NCBI GenBank assembly: GCA_963763135.1
Contig: CAVXNJ010000004.1
Coordinates: 496,001-560,000 of the forward strand
DNA from: JANMZO01 sp963763135
GTDB lineage: Bacteria > Actinomycetota > Acidimicrobiia > Acidimicrobiales > JANYDT01
Direction of reading: 5' to 3'
Length of the DNA: 64,000 nucleotides
Shown: positions 54,108 through 62,403 of the stretch, piece after piece
How positions within the stretch are numbered: the stretch's first letter is position 1
Layout of the letters: each line of letters opens with the position of its first letter
The notes under the pieces: generated by a model
What the model was told of the DNA's origin: nothing
Seen by the model: the letters and a program-made list of their open reading frames with translations, nothing else
The model's database searches: none
Translations under genes and position numbers: made by a program

Positions 54108-54163
54108 GCCGAAATGTACACCGGTCGTTTCCTGTCTTGTGGCTCGGCGTTACCGCTAATTGG

Positions 54164-54465
54164 ATGGAAATCGAGCGCAATGTCCATCGAGTGATCGACC
54201 GGCAAAGTCGGCCTCGGCCGAAAATGCTGAGCGGGCCCGAGCACGGGCCGCCAGTGGTGCTCATGCACGGTGTCACGCTGTCGAGCGGAGTTGGGACTCG
54301 CTAGTCCCACCGCTGCGCGACCGTTACCGACTCATCCGCTTCGACTTCAGCGACCATGACCGGTCCGACCGGGCGCCGGGCAGTACGGCACCGCCGGCGA
54401 CTTCTCGTTGCTAAGCCCCAACGCGGTAGCCGTGATGGGTGCGGGGAAGATCATGTTCAGCATTC
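54164..54465 (+). pseudogene. Alpha/beta hydrolase relic
   Basis: Fragments of an alpha/beta hydrolase N-terminus are spread over three frames: GPPVVLMHGVTLSSGVG (oxyanion strand, frame opening at 54164 and closed by a stop at 54302-54304), then WDSLVPPLRDRYRLIRFDFS (from about 54292) in a second frame, then GDFSLLSPNAVAVMGAGKIM in a third. The order matches an intact hydrolase (HG motif, DFSGHGRS, beginning of the next helix), but nothing resembling the nucleophile Ser or catalytic His follows. Several lesions in about 170 bases and a missing C-terminus indicate a true pseudogene rather than one sequencing error. Confidence 0.7.
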
Positions 54466-54769
54466 CGAGCACCGCGAGTTGACCCGTCGGCGGTTCGCTA
54501 GTGCAGCCGACACTCGGCGGACGTGACGAGCGATGCCCGGGCGAGGACGCGGCGTTAGCCGAGTGGCGGGGGCGGGGTGCCTCGCCTGGGATCGCAATTG
54601 TTCGTCGCGCTCGAGTTGAATCAGGTGAAGGAGGTCGTCGGGGTGAATGTTCAAAGGTCGCATGGGATGAGTGTCAGGTTTCGAGTCCGATCCGACAAGC
54701 GGCTTAAAAGACCTTTACCGCGAGAATCCAGCCATTGACGGGTTTTTCCATGAGCGCGAGAATCTAGCC
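54466..54769. other. Intergenic region upstream of the GlxA-family regulator
   Basis: About 300 bases with no supported gene. A minus-strand open frame (54457-54663) exists but has weak evidence. The right end carries a pair of 17-bp direct repeats described separately. Confidence 0.4.
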
Positions 54770-54771
54770 AT
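54719..54771. repeat. Pair of 17-bp direct repeats at the start of the GlxA-family gene
   Basis: CGCGAGAATCYAGCCAT occurs at 54719-54735 and 54755-54771 with a single mismatch; starts are 36 bases apart. The second copy overlaps the likely ATG at 54770. They could be binding sites for the encoded regulator or, if translation begins upstream at 54671, an in-frame 12-codon duplication. Confidence 0.6.
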
Positions 54772-55747
54772 GGGAAAATATGCGTCGCATCACGTCGTCG
54801 TCTTCGTTGCTGACGGATCATCGATGCTCGGACTCGCGATAGCCGCCGAGGTCTTCGGCGAAAAGCCGGAGGGAGTTGACTCCTGGTACCGACTGACTAT
54901 CGCCACCGAGCATCCCGGCGCGCTGCGAATCCAGCCCGGGCTGCGGGTCGATGTTCGGGCCGGACTGGGAGCCTTCCGTTCCGCCGACACGATCATCGTG
55001 GCGGGTTGGTCGAGTCAGGTAACAGCTTCTGAAGCGCTGGTTCGGTCTCTGCGGAAGGCACACGCCCGTGGGGCCCGTATTGTTTCGTTCTGCACCGGAA
55101 CGTTTCTGCTCGCCCAGGCCGGCATCCTCGATGGTCGCTGCGCCACGACACACTGGAATGCGACCGAACGATTCCGAACCCGTCATCCCGGCGTTGGCCT
55201 CGATCCGGATGTGCTCTACGTTGACGACGGCGAGATTTTGACCAGTGCGGGTTCGGCGTCGGGTTTCGATCTCGCGATCCACCTCGTTCGCCTTGATCAC
55301 GGAGCGCACGTTGCAAATCTGGTGGCGCGTGAGTTGGTGATCGCCCCCCATCGCCAGGGTGGGCAGGCACAGTTCATTCCCACGCCGGTCCCTGCGGCAG
55401 GGCTCGACGACGGACTCGGACCCACGCTCGATTGGATAGCCGAGAACCTTCACCAGGATCTGTCGCTTGCCGCCATGGCGAGGCACGCGAACCTCAGCAC
55501 AAGACAGTTCTCCCGGCGATTCCGAGATACCACCGGTACAACCCCGCATCAGTGGCTTATCCGGCAGCGCCTGCTTCGGGCCCAGGAACTATTGGAGCAA
55601 ACTGAGCTCTCGGTCGAGGAGGTGGCGCAACGCTGCGGCTTCGCGAACGCCGCGGCGATGCGTCCACATTTCGCCCGCCTGCTGACGACATCTCCGGCCG
55701 ACTACCGGCGTTGCTTCGCCACCGAGCAGGCCCTGAACGCGTCGTGA
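54770..55747 (+). CDS. GlxA-family AraC-type transcriptional regulator
   Basis: From the ATG at 54770, 325 residues: an N-terminal DJ-1/PfpI-like domain (about 5-185) with the IVSFCTG nucleophile-elbow strand (Cys108), and a C-terminal AraC double helix-turn-helix (about 220-318) with LAAMARHANLSTRQFSRRF and VEEVAQRCGFANAAAMRPHF. Such regulators sense small molecules through the DJ-1 domain and activate neighbouring amino-acid or nitrogen-metabolism genes. An upstream in-frame ATG at 54671 exists but the shorter start fits the family. No co-directed target gene is adjacent; the next gene is on the opposite strand. Confidence 0.88.
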   Translation: MGKYASHHVVVFVADGSSMLGLAIAAEVFGEKPEGVDSWYRLTIATEHPGALRIQPGLRVDVRAGLGAFRSADTIIVAGWSSQVTASEALVRSLRKAHARGARIVSFCTGTFLLAQAGILDGRCATTHWNATERFRTRHPGVGLDPDVLYVDDGEILTSAGSASGFDLAIHLVRLDHGAHVANLVARELVIAPHRQGGQAQFIPTPVPAAGLDDGLGPTLDWIAENLHQDLSLAAMARHANLSTRQFSRRFRDTTGTTPHQWLIRQRLLRAQELLEQTELSVEEVAQRCGFANAAAMRPHFARLLTTSPADYRRCFATEQALNAS

Positions 55748-55816
55748 TCACGAACGTCTCCTATCGTTCGAAGCGACGCGGAACGCCTCACGACGACCTA
55801 GCTCTTTCGATTCGAG

Positions 55817-56317
55817 TCAGGGGGTTCTCAGGTCACCGAGATCCACAAGCACGTTTCGAAGTGACGCCGCCAGCGTGCGCTGCTGGGTTGGGCTGAGGCT
55901 GGAAAGTAGCTGGCGCTCGACGTCCAGATGTGATTCTACGACCCGGTCGACCAGGCGGACTCCGTCCTTCGTGAGTCCGACGATGACGGTTCGGCGGTCG
56001 GTGCCGGCCAGGCGCTCAACGAGTCCCCGTTCGGCTAGGCGATCGACGCGGTTCGTCATGGCCCCGGTTGTAACCATCGTTTGCGCGACCAGTTGGCCGG
56101 CGGTCAGTTGGTACGGCGCACCGTTGCGGCGCAGTGTCGCCAGAACGTCGTACATCCAATCCTCGATTCCGAACGTGGCGAAGTTGGCCTGGAGGTGTCG
56201 ATCGATGATCCGCGACAGACGGGATATGCGCCCGACGATGGAAATCGGAGATGCGTCGAGATCCGGTCTTGCCGTTCCCCATTGCTCAACTATGTCATCG
56301 ACCATGTCTCGCGGCAT
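55817..56317 (-). CDS. MarR-family transcriptional regulator
   Basis: A 166-residue winged-helix regulator starting at the ATG read from 56317. The MarR core is visible: dimerisation helix at the N-terminus, recognition helix QLTAGQLVAQTMVTTGAMTNRVDRL (about 69-93) and wing VERLAGTDRRTVIVGLT with the DRR signature (106-108). It is divergent from the EamA transporter gene with 58 bases between starts, the standard arrangement for a repressor and its transporter target. The AT-rich spacer contains repeated TTCATATT elements. Confidence 0.9.
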   Translation of the reverse strand: MPRDMVDDIVEQWGTARPDLDASPISIVGRISRLSRIIDRHLQANFATFGIEDWMYDVLATLRRNGAPYQLTAGQLVAQTMVTTGAMTNRVDRLAERGLVERLAGTDRRTVIVGLTKDGVRLVDRVVESHLDVERQLLSSLSPTQQRTLAASLRNVLVDLGDLRTP

Positions 56318-56375
56318 GGAGCGATCGTACCTGCTACCTGTTCATATTCATTATCTTCATATTAAACTATTTGAC
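56318..56375. promoter_or_regulatory. AT-rich divergent regulatory region for MarR and EamA genes
   Basis: The short spacer contains TTCATATT at 56341-56348 and again at 56356-56363, 15 bases apart (about 1.5 helical turns). The block is markedly AT-rich in a GC-rich genome and sits just before the EamA ATG at 56376; it probably contains overlapping promoters and the MarR operator. Confidence 0.5.
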
Positions 56376-57257
56376 ATGAAGAGAAATTCGAAACTGGCCG
56401 GCAGCACCATTGCAGCCCCATTGCTTTGGGGAACGACGTATTTGACAGTCACCGAGTTCCTACCCGAGGGTCGCCCACTTTTCGTTGCGGCAGTTCGGGT
56501 GGTTCCCGCGTCAGTTCTCCTGCTTGCGCTAGGGCGTCGCCGGGAGGGATGGTGGCCCTCTCGACGTGAACGGCCCAACGTCGTTGTTCTGGCACTGTGC
56601 AACTTTGCGCTCTTCTTCCCGCTCCTCACCGTCGCGGTATACCGACTTCCCGGTGGGGTCGCAGCATCCTTCGGAGGCATCCAGCCGCTTCTAGTTGCGT
56701 TCATGACCTCGGCAACGCAACGTGTTCGGATCACCAAACGACAGCTGATTGTTGGATCCATCGCTGCTGGAGGCGTTGCGCTGGTTGCGATTCGACCGGG
56801 AGCCCACTTCGATCTGCTCGGTGTGGGGGCCGCAGTCGCCGCCAACGTGAGTTTCGCCGTAGGAGTCGTCCTGACGAAACGCTTCGGTACGCCCGCCAAC
56901 AGACTGGCTGCCACTGGGTGGCAACTCCTCATCGCTGGTGTGGTGCTGTTCCCCCTCGCCGTGGTGGTCGAAGGGGCGCCGCCCGGATTGACCGGGCGAA
57001 ACGTTGCGGGGTTTGGCTACTTCAGTCTCGTCGCGACGGGTGTCGCGTTTGCGATCTGGTTTGACGGTATCCGTCGATTGCCTGCCTCGTCGCCTCCGCT
57101 TCTTGGTCTTGCCGCTCCGGTTACCGGCGCCACGCTCGGCTGGGCCGTTCTCGGTCAGTCGCTGTCGGCCATTCAGCTTGTAGGGTTCGCAATGACGGTC
57201 GGAGCAATCATTGTCGGAGCAGTAACGGCCCAAGCCTCGGCTCCTGTGGCGGTGTGA
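56376..57257 (+). CDS. EamA/DMT family transporter
   Basis: From ATG 56376 (the upstream extension of the frame is antisense to the MarR gene) this is a 293-residue membrane protein with ten hydrophobic helices in two EamA repeats, the drug/metabolite transporter arrangement. The first repeat ends near GGIQPLLVA and the second contains PVTGATLGWAVLGQSLSAIQ, the conserved helix-4/9 pattern. It likely exports a small metabolite or toxic compound. The adjacent divergent MarR repressor makes ligand-induced efflux plausible. Confidence 0.9.
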   Translation: MKRNSKLAGSTIAAPLLWGTTYLTVTEFLPEGRPLFVAAVRVVPASVLLLALGRRREGWWPSRRERPNVVVLALCNFALFFPLLTVAVYRLPGGVAASFGGIQPLLVAFMTSATQRVRITKRQLIVGSIAAGGVALVAIRPGAHFDLLGVGAAVAANVSFAVGVVLTKRFGTPANRLAATGWQLLIAGVVLFPLAVVVEGAPPGLTGRNVAGFGYFSLVATGVAFAIWFDGIRRLPASSPPLLGLAAPVTGATLGWAVLGQSLSAIQLVGFAMTVGAIIVGAVTAQASAPVAV

Positions 57258-57390
57258 CGGATCACCGAACCCTTATCGCAAGCGGTTCTCGTCGTCGTGC
57301 GGGGCACGCTGACCGAACAGGCTCTTCGCCCGCGGCGTCGGGATAAGCGCGCGTAGTATTCCGCTGATGGCCGCTCCGACGAGCCGCTCC

Positions 57391-58080
57391 CTAGTTTTGG
57401 AGAGCGGCCAGAAATTCGTCGGGTTCCGCCAAACTCGGAAGCGCCAGATCGGGTTCCAGGGCGGTCAGTTCGTCGAGCGAAAAAGTGCCGGTGGCGACGA
57501 GAAGGCATCGCACGTTGTTGGCCCGGGCACACGCAAGATCCCGGGGTGTGTCCCCGACGACCCACACCCGTGAAGCGTCAATCTCCGCGCCGGTACCTTC
57601 GATCCGGCGCAGCGCCAGGCGTACCAGTTCATCGCGAATCTCGTGATCGCTGCCGTAGCCGCCCAGCTCTACGTCCAGTCGGGGGAGTAGGTCCGCTGCC
57701 GCGAGTTTCAGCCGAGCGACAGGCTCGACGTTGCCGGTTACGACCGTCTGCACCGCTCCCTGCGCGTGCAGCGTGTCGAGGACGAATGAGACACCCGGCA
57801 GAACGGCAACTGCCGATCGGAGTTCATCGGTGAGTTCCCCGTAGACCTGGGTCAACGCCTCGAGTACGGGTACGACGAGGGCTGGGTCGGAGAATCCCGC
57901 GTCTTCGAGAATCAAGGCGGCGATGGTCGGGTCGGTTCGACCTCCGAAATCGAGTCGCTTCGGCGTCCATATCGAGCCGGTCACGCGTTCGATAGCCGTG
58001 ACAAATGCTTTGACGCCGATACCCGGACTTCGCATGAGCGTTCCGTCGATGTCCCAAAGCAGGACCGGTGGGTTTGGCAT
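57391..58080 (-). CDS. HAD-superfamily hydrolase (phosphoglycolate phosphatase-like)
   Basis: A 229-residue HAD enzyme. Motif I is DIDGTL with nucleophile Asp10 and acid/base Asp12, a helical cap follows (about 20-85), motif II is VVTGN (about 113-117) with Thr in place of the more usual Ser/Thr, and motifs III/IV are the Arg/Lys and VGDTPRD (about 175-181). This matches the Gph-like group that removes phosphate from small sugar or glycolate phosphates. Substrate is unknown. It is a single gene, convergent with the EamA transporter and divergent from the IclR gene. Confidence 0.9.
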   Translation of the reverse strand: MPNPPVLLWDIDGTLMRSPGIGVKAFVTAIERVTGSIWTPKRLDFGGRTDPTIAALILEDAGFSDPALVVPVLEALTQVYGELTDELRSAVAVLPGVSFVLDTLHAQGAVQTVVTGNVEPVARLKLAAADLLPRLDVELGGYGSDHEIRDELVRLALRRIEGTGAEIDASRVWVVGDTPRDLACARANNVRCLLVATGTFSLDELTALEPDLALPSLAEPDEFLAALQN

Positions 58081-58190
58081 GTGTCCAGGGTAGGCGCATG
58101 GTCCATGCTTAGTTGGAGGTTCGCCACTCTCGTATGCACGTCGAGTGGTACCTGCTGTCGGGATGCTGGTCGTGCAAGACTTCAGGTCGC

Positions 58191-58991
58191 ATGGCTCCTG
58201 ACCGCATTGACCCCGATCGCAATGACCCCGACCCGAACATCACCGAGGCATCGCCGACGGGCGCTCAGGCAGTTGACCGCGCAATTGCGCTGATCCTGTG
58301 CTTTCTCGGTCCGGCAACCGAATTGAGCCTGACTGAGCTGGCCGAGCGGACCGGCCTGAAACTGAGTACCGCCCATCGTCTGATAAGGGCTTGGTGCCGT
58401 GGTGGCCTCGTTCAGCAAGACGAGATGACTGAGCGTTACCGACTCGGAACAACCACGGTGGCGTTGGGCCAGATCGCTTTGGCACACGCGGATCTGGCGG
58501 GAGCGATGGACGAGCTCCGGGCCCTCAGCGACCGTACCGGCGAGACGTCGACGCTGGGCGTGCTCGATGGCTCTGACGTGGTGATTGTGTTGCAGGTACC
58601 CGGCCGGCACCCTCTGCGTTTTGAGCGACCAGCGGGTACTCGAGTGCCTGCACATGCCTCCGCGATGGGCAAGGTGTTGCTCGCTCATCGCCGGGTCGAC
58701 CCGAACGCAGTCACGCCGCTTCAGCCCTTCACCCGTCGCACGATCGTTGACCCGCAGGCCCTCGACGTGGAGTTGGACCGGGTGCGATCGGACGGCTTTG
58801 CGATAAACGACGGCGAGCAGTTCGACGGCGTCGTTGCCGTGTCGGCACCGGTTCTTGATCGGTCGGGTCGGGTCATTGCGGCCATTGCGGTGCAGGCGCC
58901 GGCCGCCCGAGCGAACGTGACCCGTCGCGTCGAATTGCGTCAGCAGGTGCAGGACTCGGCACGTCATATCGGAGCGCATGCCCGTTCGTAA
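58191..58991 (+). CDS. IclR-family transcriptional regulator
   Basis: I place the start at the ATG at 58191 (266 residues); the frame is open upstream but that part is less protein-like. The N-terminal winged helix-turn-helix (about 20-80) shows LSLTELAERTGLKLSTAHRLIRAW, followed by the IclR effector domain (about 95-260) with VPAHASAMGKVLLAH and GFAINDGEQFDGVVAVSAPVLD, the ligand-pocket segments. IclR proteins control catabolic genes for aromatic or organic acids. The target is unclear; the next gene on the same strand is the P-type ATPase. Confidence 0.9.
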   Translation: MAPDRIDPDRNDPDPNITEASPTGAQAVDRAIALILCFLGPATELSLTELAERTGLKLSTAHRLIRAWCRGGLVQQDEMTERYRLGTTTVALGQIALAHADLAGAMDELRALSDRTGETSTLGVLDGSDVVIVLQVPGRHPLRFERPAGTRVPAHASAMGKVLLAHRRVDPNAVTPLQPFTRRTIVDPQALDVELDRVRSDGFAINDGEQFDGVVAVSAPVLDRSGRVIAAIAVQAPAARANVTRRVELRQQVQDSARHIGAHARS

Positions 58992-59132
58992 AGCGGTGGC
59001 TTCGCTGTTGTTACCGTCGGCATGACCTTGGTCCCTAGTGGGGAGGGCCGATGATCGGCCACGATGGACCCGTGATGAATAACGGAGGTCGACCAGGATT
59101 GAGTCGTCGGTCCGTTGGGGATTGGTTCAGGC

Positions 59133-61679
59133 ATGGAGTTTGTGGTGGCCGAGGGTCTTGTTGAGGGGCTTACTGCGTCGGAGGCAGCACTTCGCCTGAT
59201 CCGGGACGGCCCCAACGAACTCCCGGTCGCGCAGAAACGTTCCTTGTTTCGCCAGGCGGTGGATGTTCTGAAGGAACCGATGCTGCTGCTGTTGCTGGCC
59301 GCCGGTTCGATCAACTTCATTCTCGCTGAGCCGCTCGACGGCATGATCCTGATGTCGTTCGTTGTTGTCGTGATCGTCATTTCGATCTACCAGGAACACA
59401 AAAGCGAGAACGCTCTCGCTGCACTTCGGGATCTTTCATCACCACGGGCACTGGTGATTCGCGACGGCCAGCAAACTCGCATCGCCGGACGCGAAGTGGT
59501 CGTCGGTGACCTCGTGTTGTTGAGCGAAGGTGACCGGGTGCCCGCCGACTCCATCACGATCGAAAGCGCGAACCTGTCGGTCGATGAGTCGGCATTGACC
59601 GGTGAGCCTGTGCCGGTGCGGAAATCGGCAGGAAATGGCGTTACAGCGATGGGAGTACCGGGCGGTGACGGGACTCCGTGGTTGTTCTCCGGAACACTTG
59701 TCGTGAAGGGGCATGGCATTTGCACCGTGTCCGGCATCGGGTCAAACACCGAACTCGGACGCATTGGAACCGCCCTCCGCGACATCGAGCCCGAGCGAAC
59801 GTCGATGCAACGGGAGGTCGACCGGTTGGTCCGGGTCATTGCGGTGTTCGGGATCTGCGCTGCTGCGATGGTCGTGGTGGTCTATGGCGTTGTTCGTGGC
59901 GACTGGCTGGCCGGAACCCTCGCCGGAATCGCAACTGCCATGGCCATCCTCCCGGAGGAATTTCCGGTGGTCCTGACCGTGTTTCTGGCCTTGGGCGCAT
60001 GGCGGATGTCGCAACGCCATGTTCTCGCTCGTCGTGCCCCGGTCATCGAGACCCTCGGCTCGGCCACGGTGATCTGCGTTGACAAGACCGGGACGCTCAC
60101 GATGAACGCGATGACGGTAAGCGTGCTTACCATTGGGGGCACGCGCTGGGTACTCGATGACACACCAATCCCCGAGGAGTTTCACCTGCTCGCGGAGTTT
60201 GCTGTACTGGCTTCCCCGGTCGACCCCTTCGATCCGATGGACAGGGCCTTTCGCGTGCTGGGTGAGCAGTACCTGGTGGGAACGGAGCATGTCCATGACA
60301 ATTGGGACCTGGTTCGTGAGTATCCGCTCTCCGAGGAACTTCTTGCACTGTCCCACGTCTGGCGATCACCTGATTCCACCCAGTTCGTAATCGCCGCGAA
60401 GGGCGCTCCTGAGGCAATCGCCGATCTGTGCCATTTCGATGCCAGCCAACTGGCGACGCTCATGAAACAGGTCGAAATCGCGACCGCCGACGGACAGCGG
60501 GTGCTGGGCGTGGCCAGGGCCTCGTTCGGAAAGACCGACGACCCGGGCGGACTGCCGACGCAGCAGCACGACTTCACTTTTGAGTTTCTCGGGTTGACGA
60601 GCCTTCATGATCCGGTGCGCCCCGGCGTGCCCGAGGCCGTCGCCGAATGTGCGCGAGCGGGAGTCAGAACGGTGATGATCACCGGCGACTACCCGGGCAC
60701 CGCGTTGGCGATCGCCGGTGACATCGGGTTGGACCGAGAAGCCGGTGTCATCACCGGCCCGGAACTCGCCGAAATGAGCGACGACGAACTGGCCACTCGA
60801 ATCCGCACCGTGAGCGTCTTCGCTCGCATGGTCCCACAGCAGAAACTGCAATTGATACGCGCGCTGAAGACCAACGGGGAGGTCGTGGCCATGACGGGTG
60901 ACGGCGTGAACGACGCTCCCGCACTGAGGGCTGCTGACATCGGCATCGCCATGGGAGCTCGGGGCACCGACGTTGCCAGAGAGGCGGCGGCGCTGGTCAT
61001 TACCGATGACGACTTCGCGTCGATCGCCGGCGGAATTCGGCAGGGGCGAGGCATCTACGACAATTTGCGCAAGGCCATGTCGTATGTCATTGCCGTGCAC
61101 GTTCCGATCGTCGGCATGTCGATTCTTCCGCTGTTTGCCTCGAAATGGCCCCTGGTGCTGTTGCCGGTGCAGATCGCCTTTCTGGAATTGATCATTGATC
61201 CGGCCTGTTCGGTCGTATTCGAGGCCGAGCCGATCGACCCGAAAATCATGGACCAACCGCCCCGACCTCCGGGTCAGGCCATGTTCGACCGTAAGGTGTT
61301 GACCGTTGCGATCCTTCAGGGACTGACGGTGTTGGCGGCCGTAGGTGGCGTCTATGTGTGGAGCGTCCTTGGCAACCGAAGTGATACCGCGGTTCGGTCC
61401 ATTACGTTCACGACGTTGGTGCTTGCGAATTTGCAGTTGATTCTGGTCAACCGGTCATGGCGTCTGTCGATCTGGCGGTCGCTACGAGAACGAAGGAACC
61501 CGACCCTCAAGTGGATTGTCGGTCTGGCGGTGGGTCTCCTGGCGGTCCTTTTGACCGTCCCGGGTGCGCGGCGCGCTTTCAGTCTGGGATCCATTCGATG
61601 GCTCGATGTAATTGTCGCTGCGCTTGCGTCGTTCGCCTCGGTCGCGTGGTTTGAGATCTACAAACGGTTCAATCGATAG
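59133..61679 (+). CDS. Cation-transporting P-type ATPase
   Basis: From ATG 59133 the protein has 848 residues (a TTG six codons upstream is an alternative). Domains in order: N-terminal cytoplasmic part, helices M1-M2 (about 45-90), actuator with TGEP (156-159), M3-M4 with PEEFP (274-278), phosphorylation site DKTGTLT with Asp317, nucleotide domain with KGAPE, hinge TGDGVNDAPALR, and four to six C-terminal helices. The PEEFP motif in M4, where Ca2+-ATPases have PEGLP, marks a distinct P2-like subgroup, so the ion (Ca2+, Mg2+, Mn2+ or other) is not settled. It exports or imports a cation across the membrane using ATP. Gene appears monocistronic. Confidence 0.92.
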   Translation: MEFVVAEGLVEGLTASEAALRLIRDGPNELPVAQKRSLFRQAVDVLKEPMLLLLLAAGSINFILAEPLDGMILMSFVVVVIVISIYQEHKSENALAALRDLSSPRALVIRDGQQTRIAGREVVVGDLVLLSEGDRVPADSITIESANLSVDESALTGEPVPVRKSAGNGVTAMGVPGGDGTPWLFSGTLVVKGHGICTVSGIGSNTELGRIGTALRDIEPERTSMQREVDRLVRVIAVFGICAAAMVVVVYGVVRGDWLAGTLAGIATAMAILPEEFPVVLTVFLALGAWRMSQRHVLARRAPVIETLGSATVICVDKTGTLTMNAMTVSVLTIGGTRWVLDDTPIPEEFHLLAEFAVLASPVDPFDPMDRAFRVLGEQYLVGTEHVHDNWDLVREYPLSEELLALSHVWRSPDSTQFVIAAKGAPEAIADLCHFDASQLATLMKQVEIATADGQRVLGVARASFGKTDDPGGLPTQQHDFTFEFLGLTSLHDPVRPGVPEAVAECARAGVRTVMITGDYPGTALAIAGDIGLDREAGVITGPELAEMSDDELATRIRTVSVFARMVPQQKLQLIRALKTNGEVVAMTGDGVNDAPALRAADIGIAMGARGTDVAREAAALVITDDDFASIAGGIRQGRGIYDNLRKAMSYVIAVHVPIVGMSILPLFASKWPLVLLPVQIAFLELIIDPACSVVFEAEPIDPKIMDQPPRPPGQAMFDRKVLTVAILQGLTVLAAVGGVYVWSVLGNRSDTAVRSITFTTLVLANLQLILVNRSWRLSIWRSLRERRNPTLKWIVGLAVGLLAVLLTVPGARRAFSLGSIRWLDVIVAALASFASVAWFEIYKRFNR

Positions 61680-61827
61680 GGGTTCCCGATCGGATTCGGT
61701 TGCCGAGGAACAGAAGCTGCCATGCCGAAATGAACGGGCCAACGAATCGGTGGAATTACGTACAAACGTTTCACAGGGTGCCGTCGTAGGGAGTGGCAGT
61801 TCCGCACCTACTTCTTCGGAGGCTCGC

Positions 61828-62367
61828 ATGCACCCACGTCCCACTCACCGCGTTCCTCGCATTCCGACTCGACTGGCCCGGGCAGCGCTGGTTGCTCTTT
61901 TCACCGCAGCGAGTTTGGGGCCAGCCGCGTCAGCCGCCACGATCGACACGGATCGGCCGGTGATAGACGGCCAACGAGTCGATCTCGGCTCTCCCACTTC
62001 GAGCCACTTCTTCGGCTCGCCGACCGACCCCGCCATCATTACGTGGGGCCAAAACGCCGGTTCGTCAGACCCGTGGTTCAAAATTCGCGGAAAGCTCTGG
62101 TTGGACTCATTTCCGGGCGGCGGATGCGCGAGTTTTGACGTGGAATGGTTCGAGGGGCTTGATGCGTCGGGTGCATCGCTCGGCGCCGATGGCGACGGAA
62201 GGTGTGTGCCGATCTCGTTCGGAGCGACCGAGATTCTGACGTTCAACATCACCCGGACCACGACTGCAATCCGGTCCGTTCGGGTCTGCACGCGTTATCG
62301 CTCAACTGATCCAGGCGCTCGATTCGTCGTGGAGTCCTGCAGAGTGCGCAACCGTGGAGACAACTGA
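61828..62367 (+). CDS. Secreted hypothetical protein with four cysteines
   Basis: ATG 61828, preceded by GGAG at the right spacing, gives 179 residues; the open frame upstream is read through the end of the ATPase gene and is not used. A Sec signal peptide is clear (basic MHPRPTHRVPRIPTRLAR, then a hydrophobic stretch ending PAASAA). The mature part of about 140 residues is rich in beta-strand-like sequence with Cys in GGGCAS, GRCVPI, RVCTRY and ESCRV, suited to two disulfides. No family is recognised. A strong hairpin covers its last codons. It follows the ATPase by about 150 bases. Confidence 0.7.
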   Translation: MHPRPTHRVPRIPTRLARAALVALFTAASLGPAASAATIDTDRPVIDGQRVDLGSPTSSHFFGSPTDPAIITWGQNAGSSDPWFKIRGKLWLDSFPGGGCASFDVEWFEGLDASGASLGADGDGRCVPISFGATEILTFNITRTTTAIRSVRVCTRYRSTDPGARFVVESCRVRNRGDN

Positions 62368-62378
62368 CGGTTGCGCAC
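62344..62378. terminator. Hairpin between convergent genes
   Basis: GTGCGCAACCGT (62344-62355) pairs perfectly with 62367-62378 around an 11-base loop. The stem overlaps the stop codon of the secreted protein gene and precedes the end of the EstB-like gene (62404), so it can serve as a terminator in both directions. Confidence 0.75.
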
Positions 62379-62403
62379 ACACCGGAGGTGTTCGGTAAGC
62401 GAG

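Noticed and set aside
54457..54663. 68-codon minus-strand frame starting MRPLNIHPDDLL
   Set aside because: The N-terminal ~30 residues look protein-like, but the rest is Arg-rich low complexity and there is no ribosome-binding site; not enough to call a gene.
55875..56375. Upstream extension of the EamA frame
   Set aside because: It is antisense to the MarR gene; the transporter's first helix begins just after the ATG at 56376.
61612..61827. Upstream extension of the secreted-protein frame
   Set aside because: It overlaps the end of the P-type ATPase gene, and the ATG at 61828 has both a ribosome-binding site and a signal peptide directly after it.
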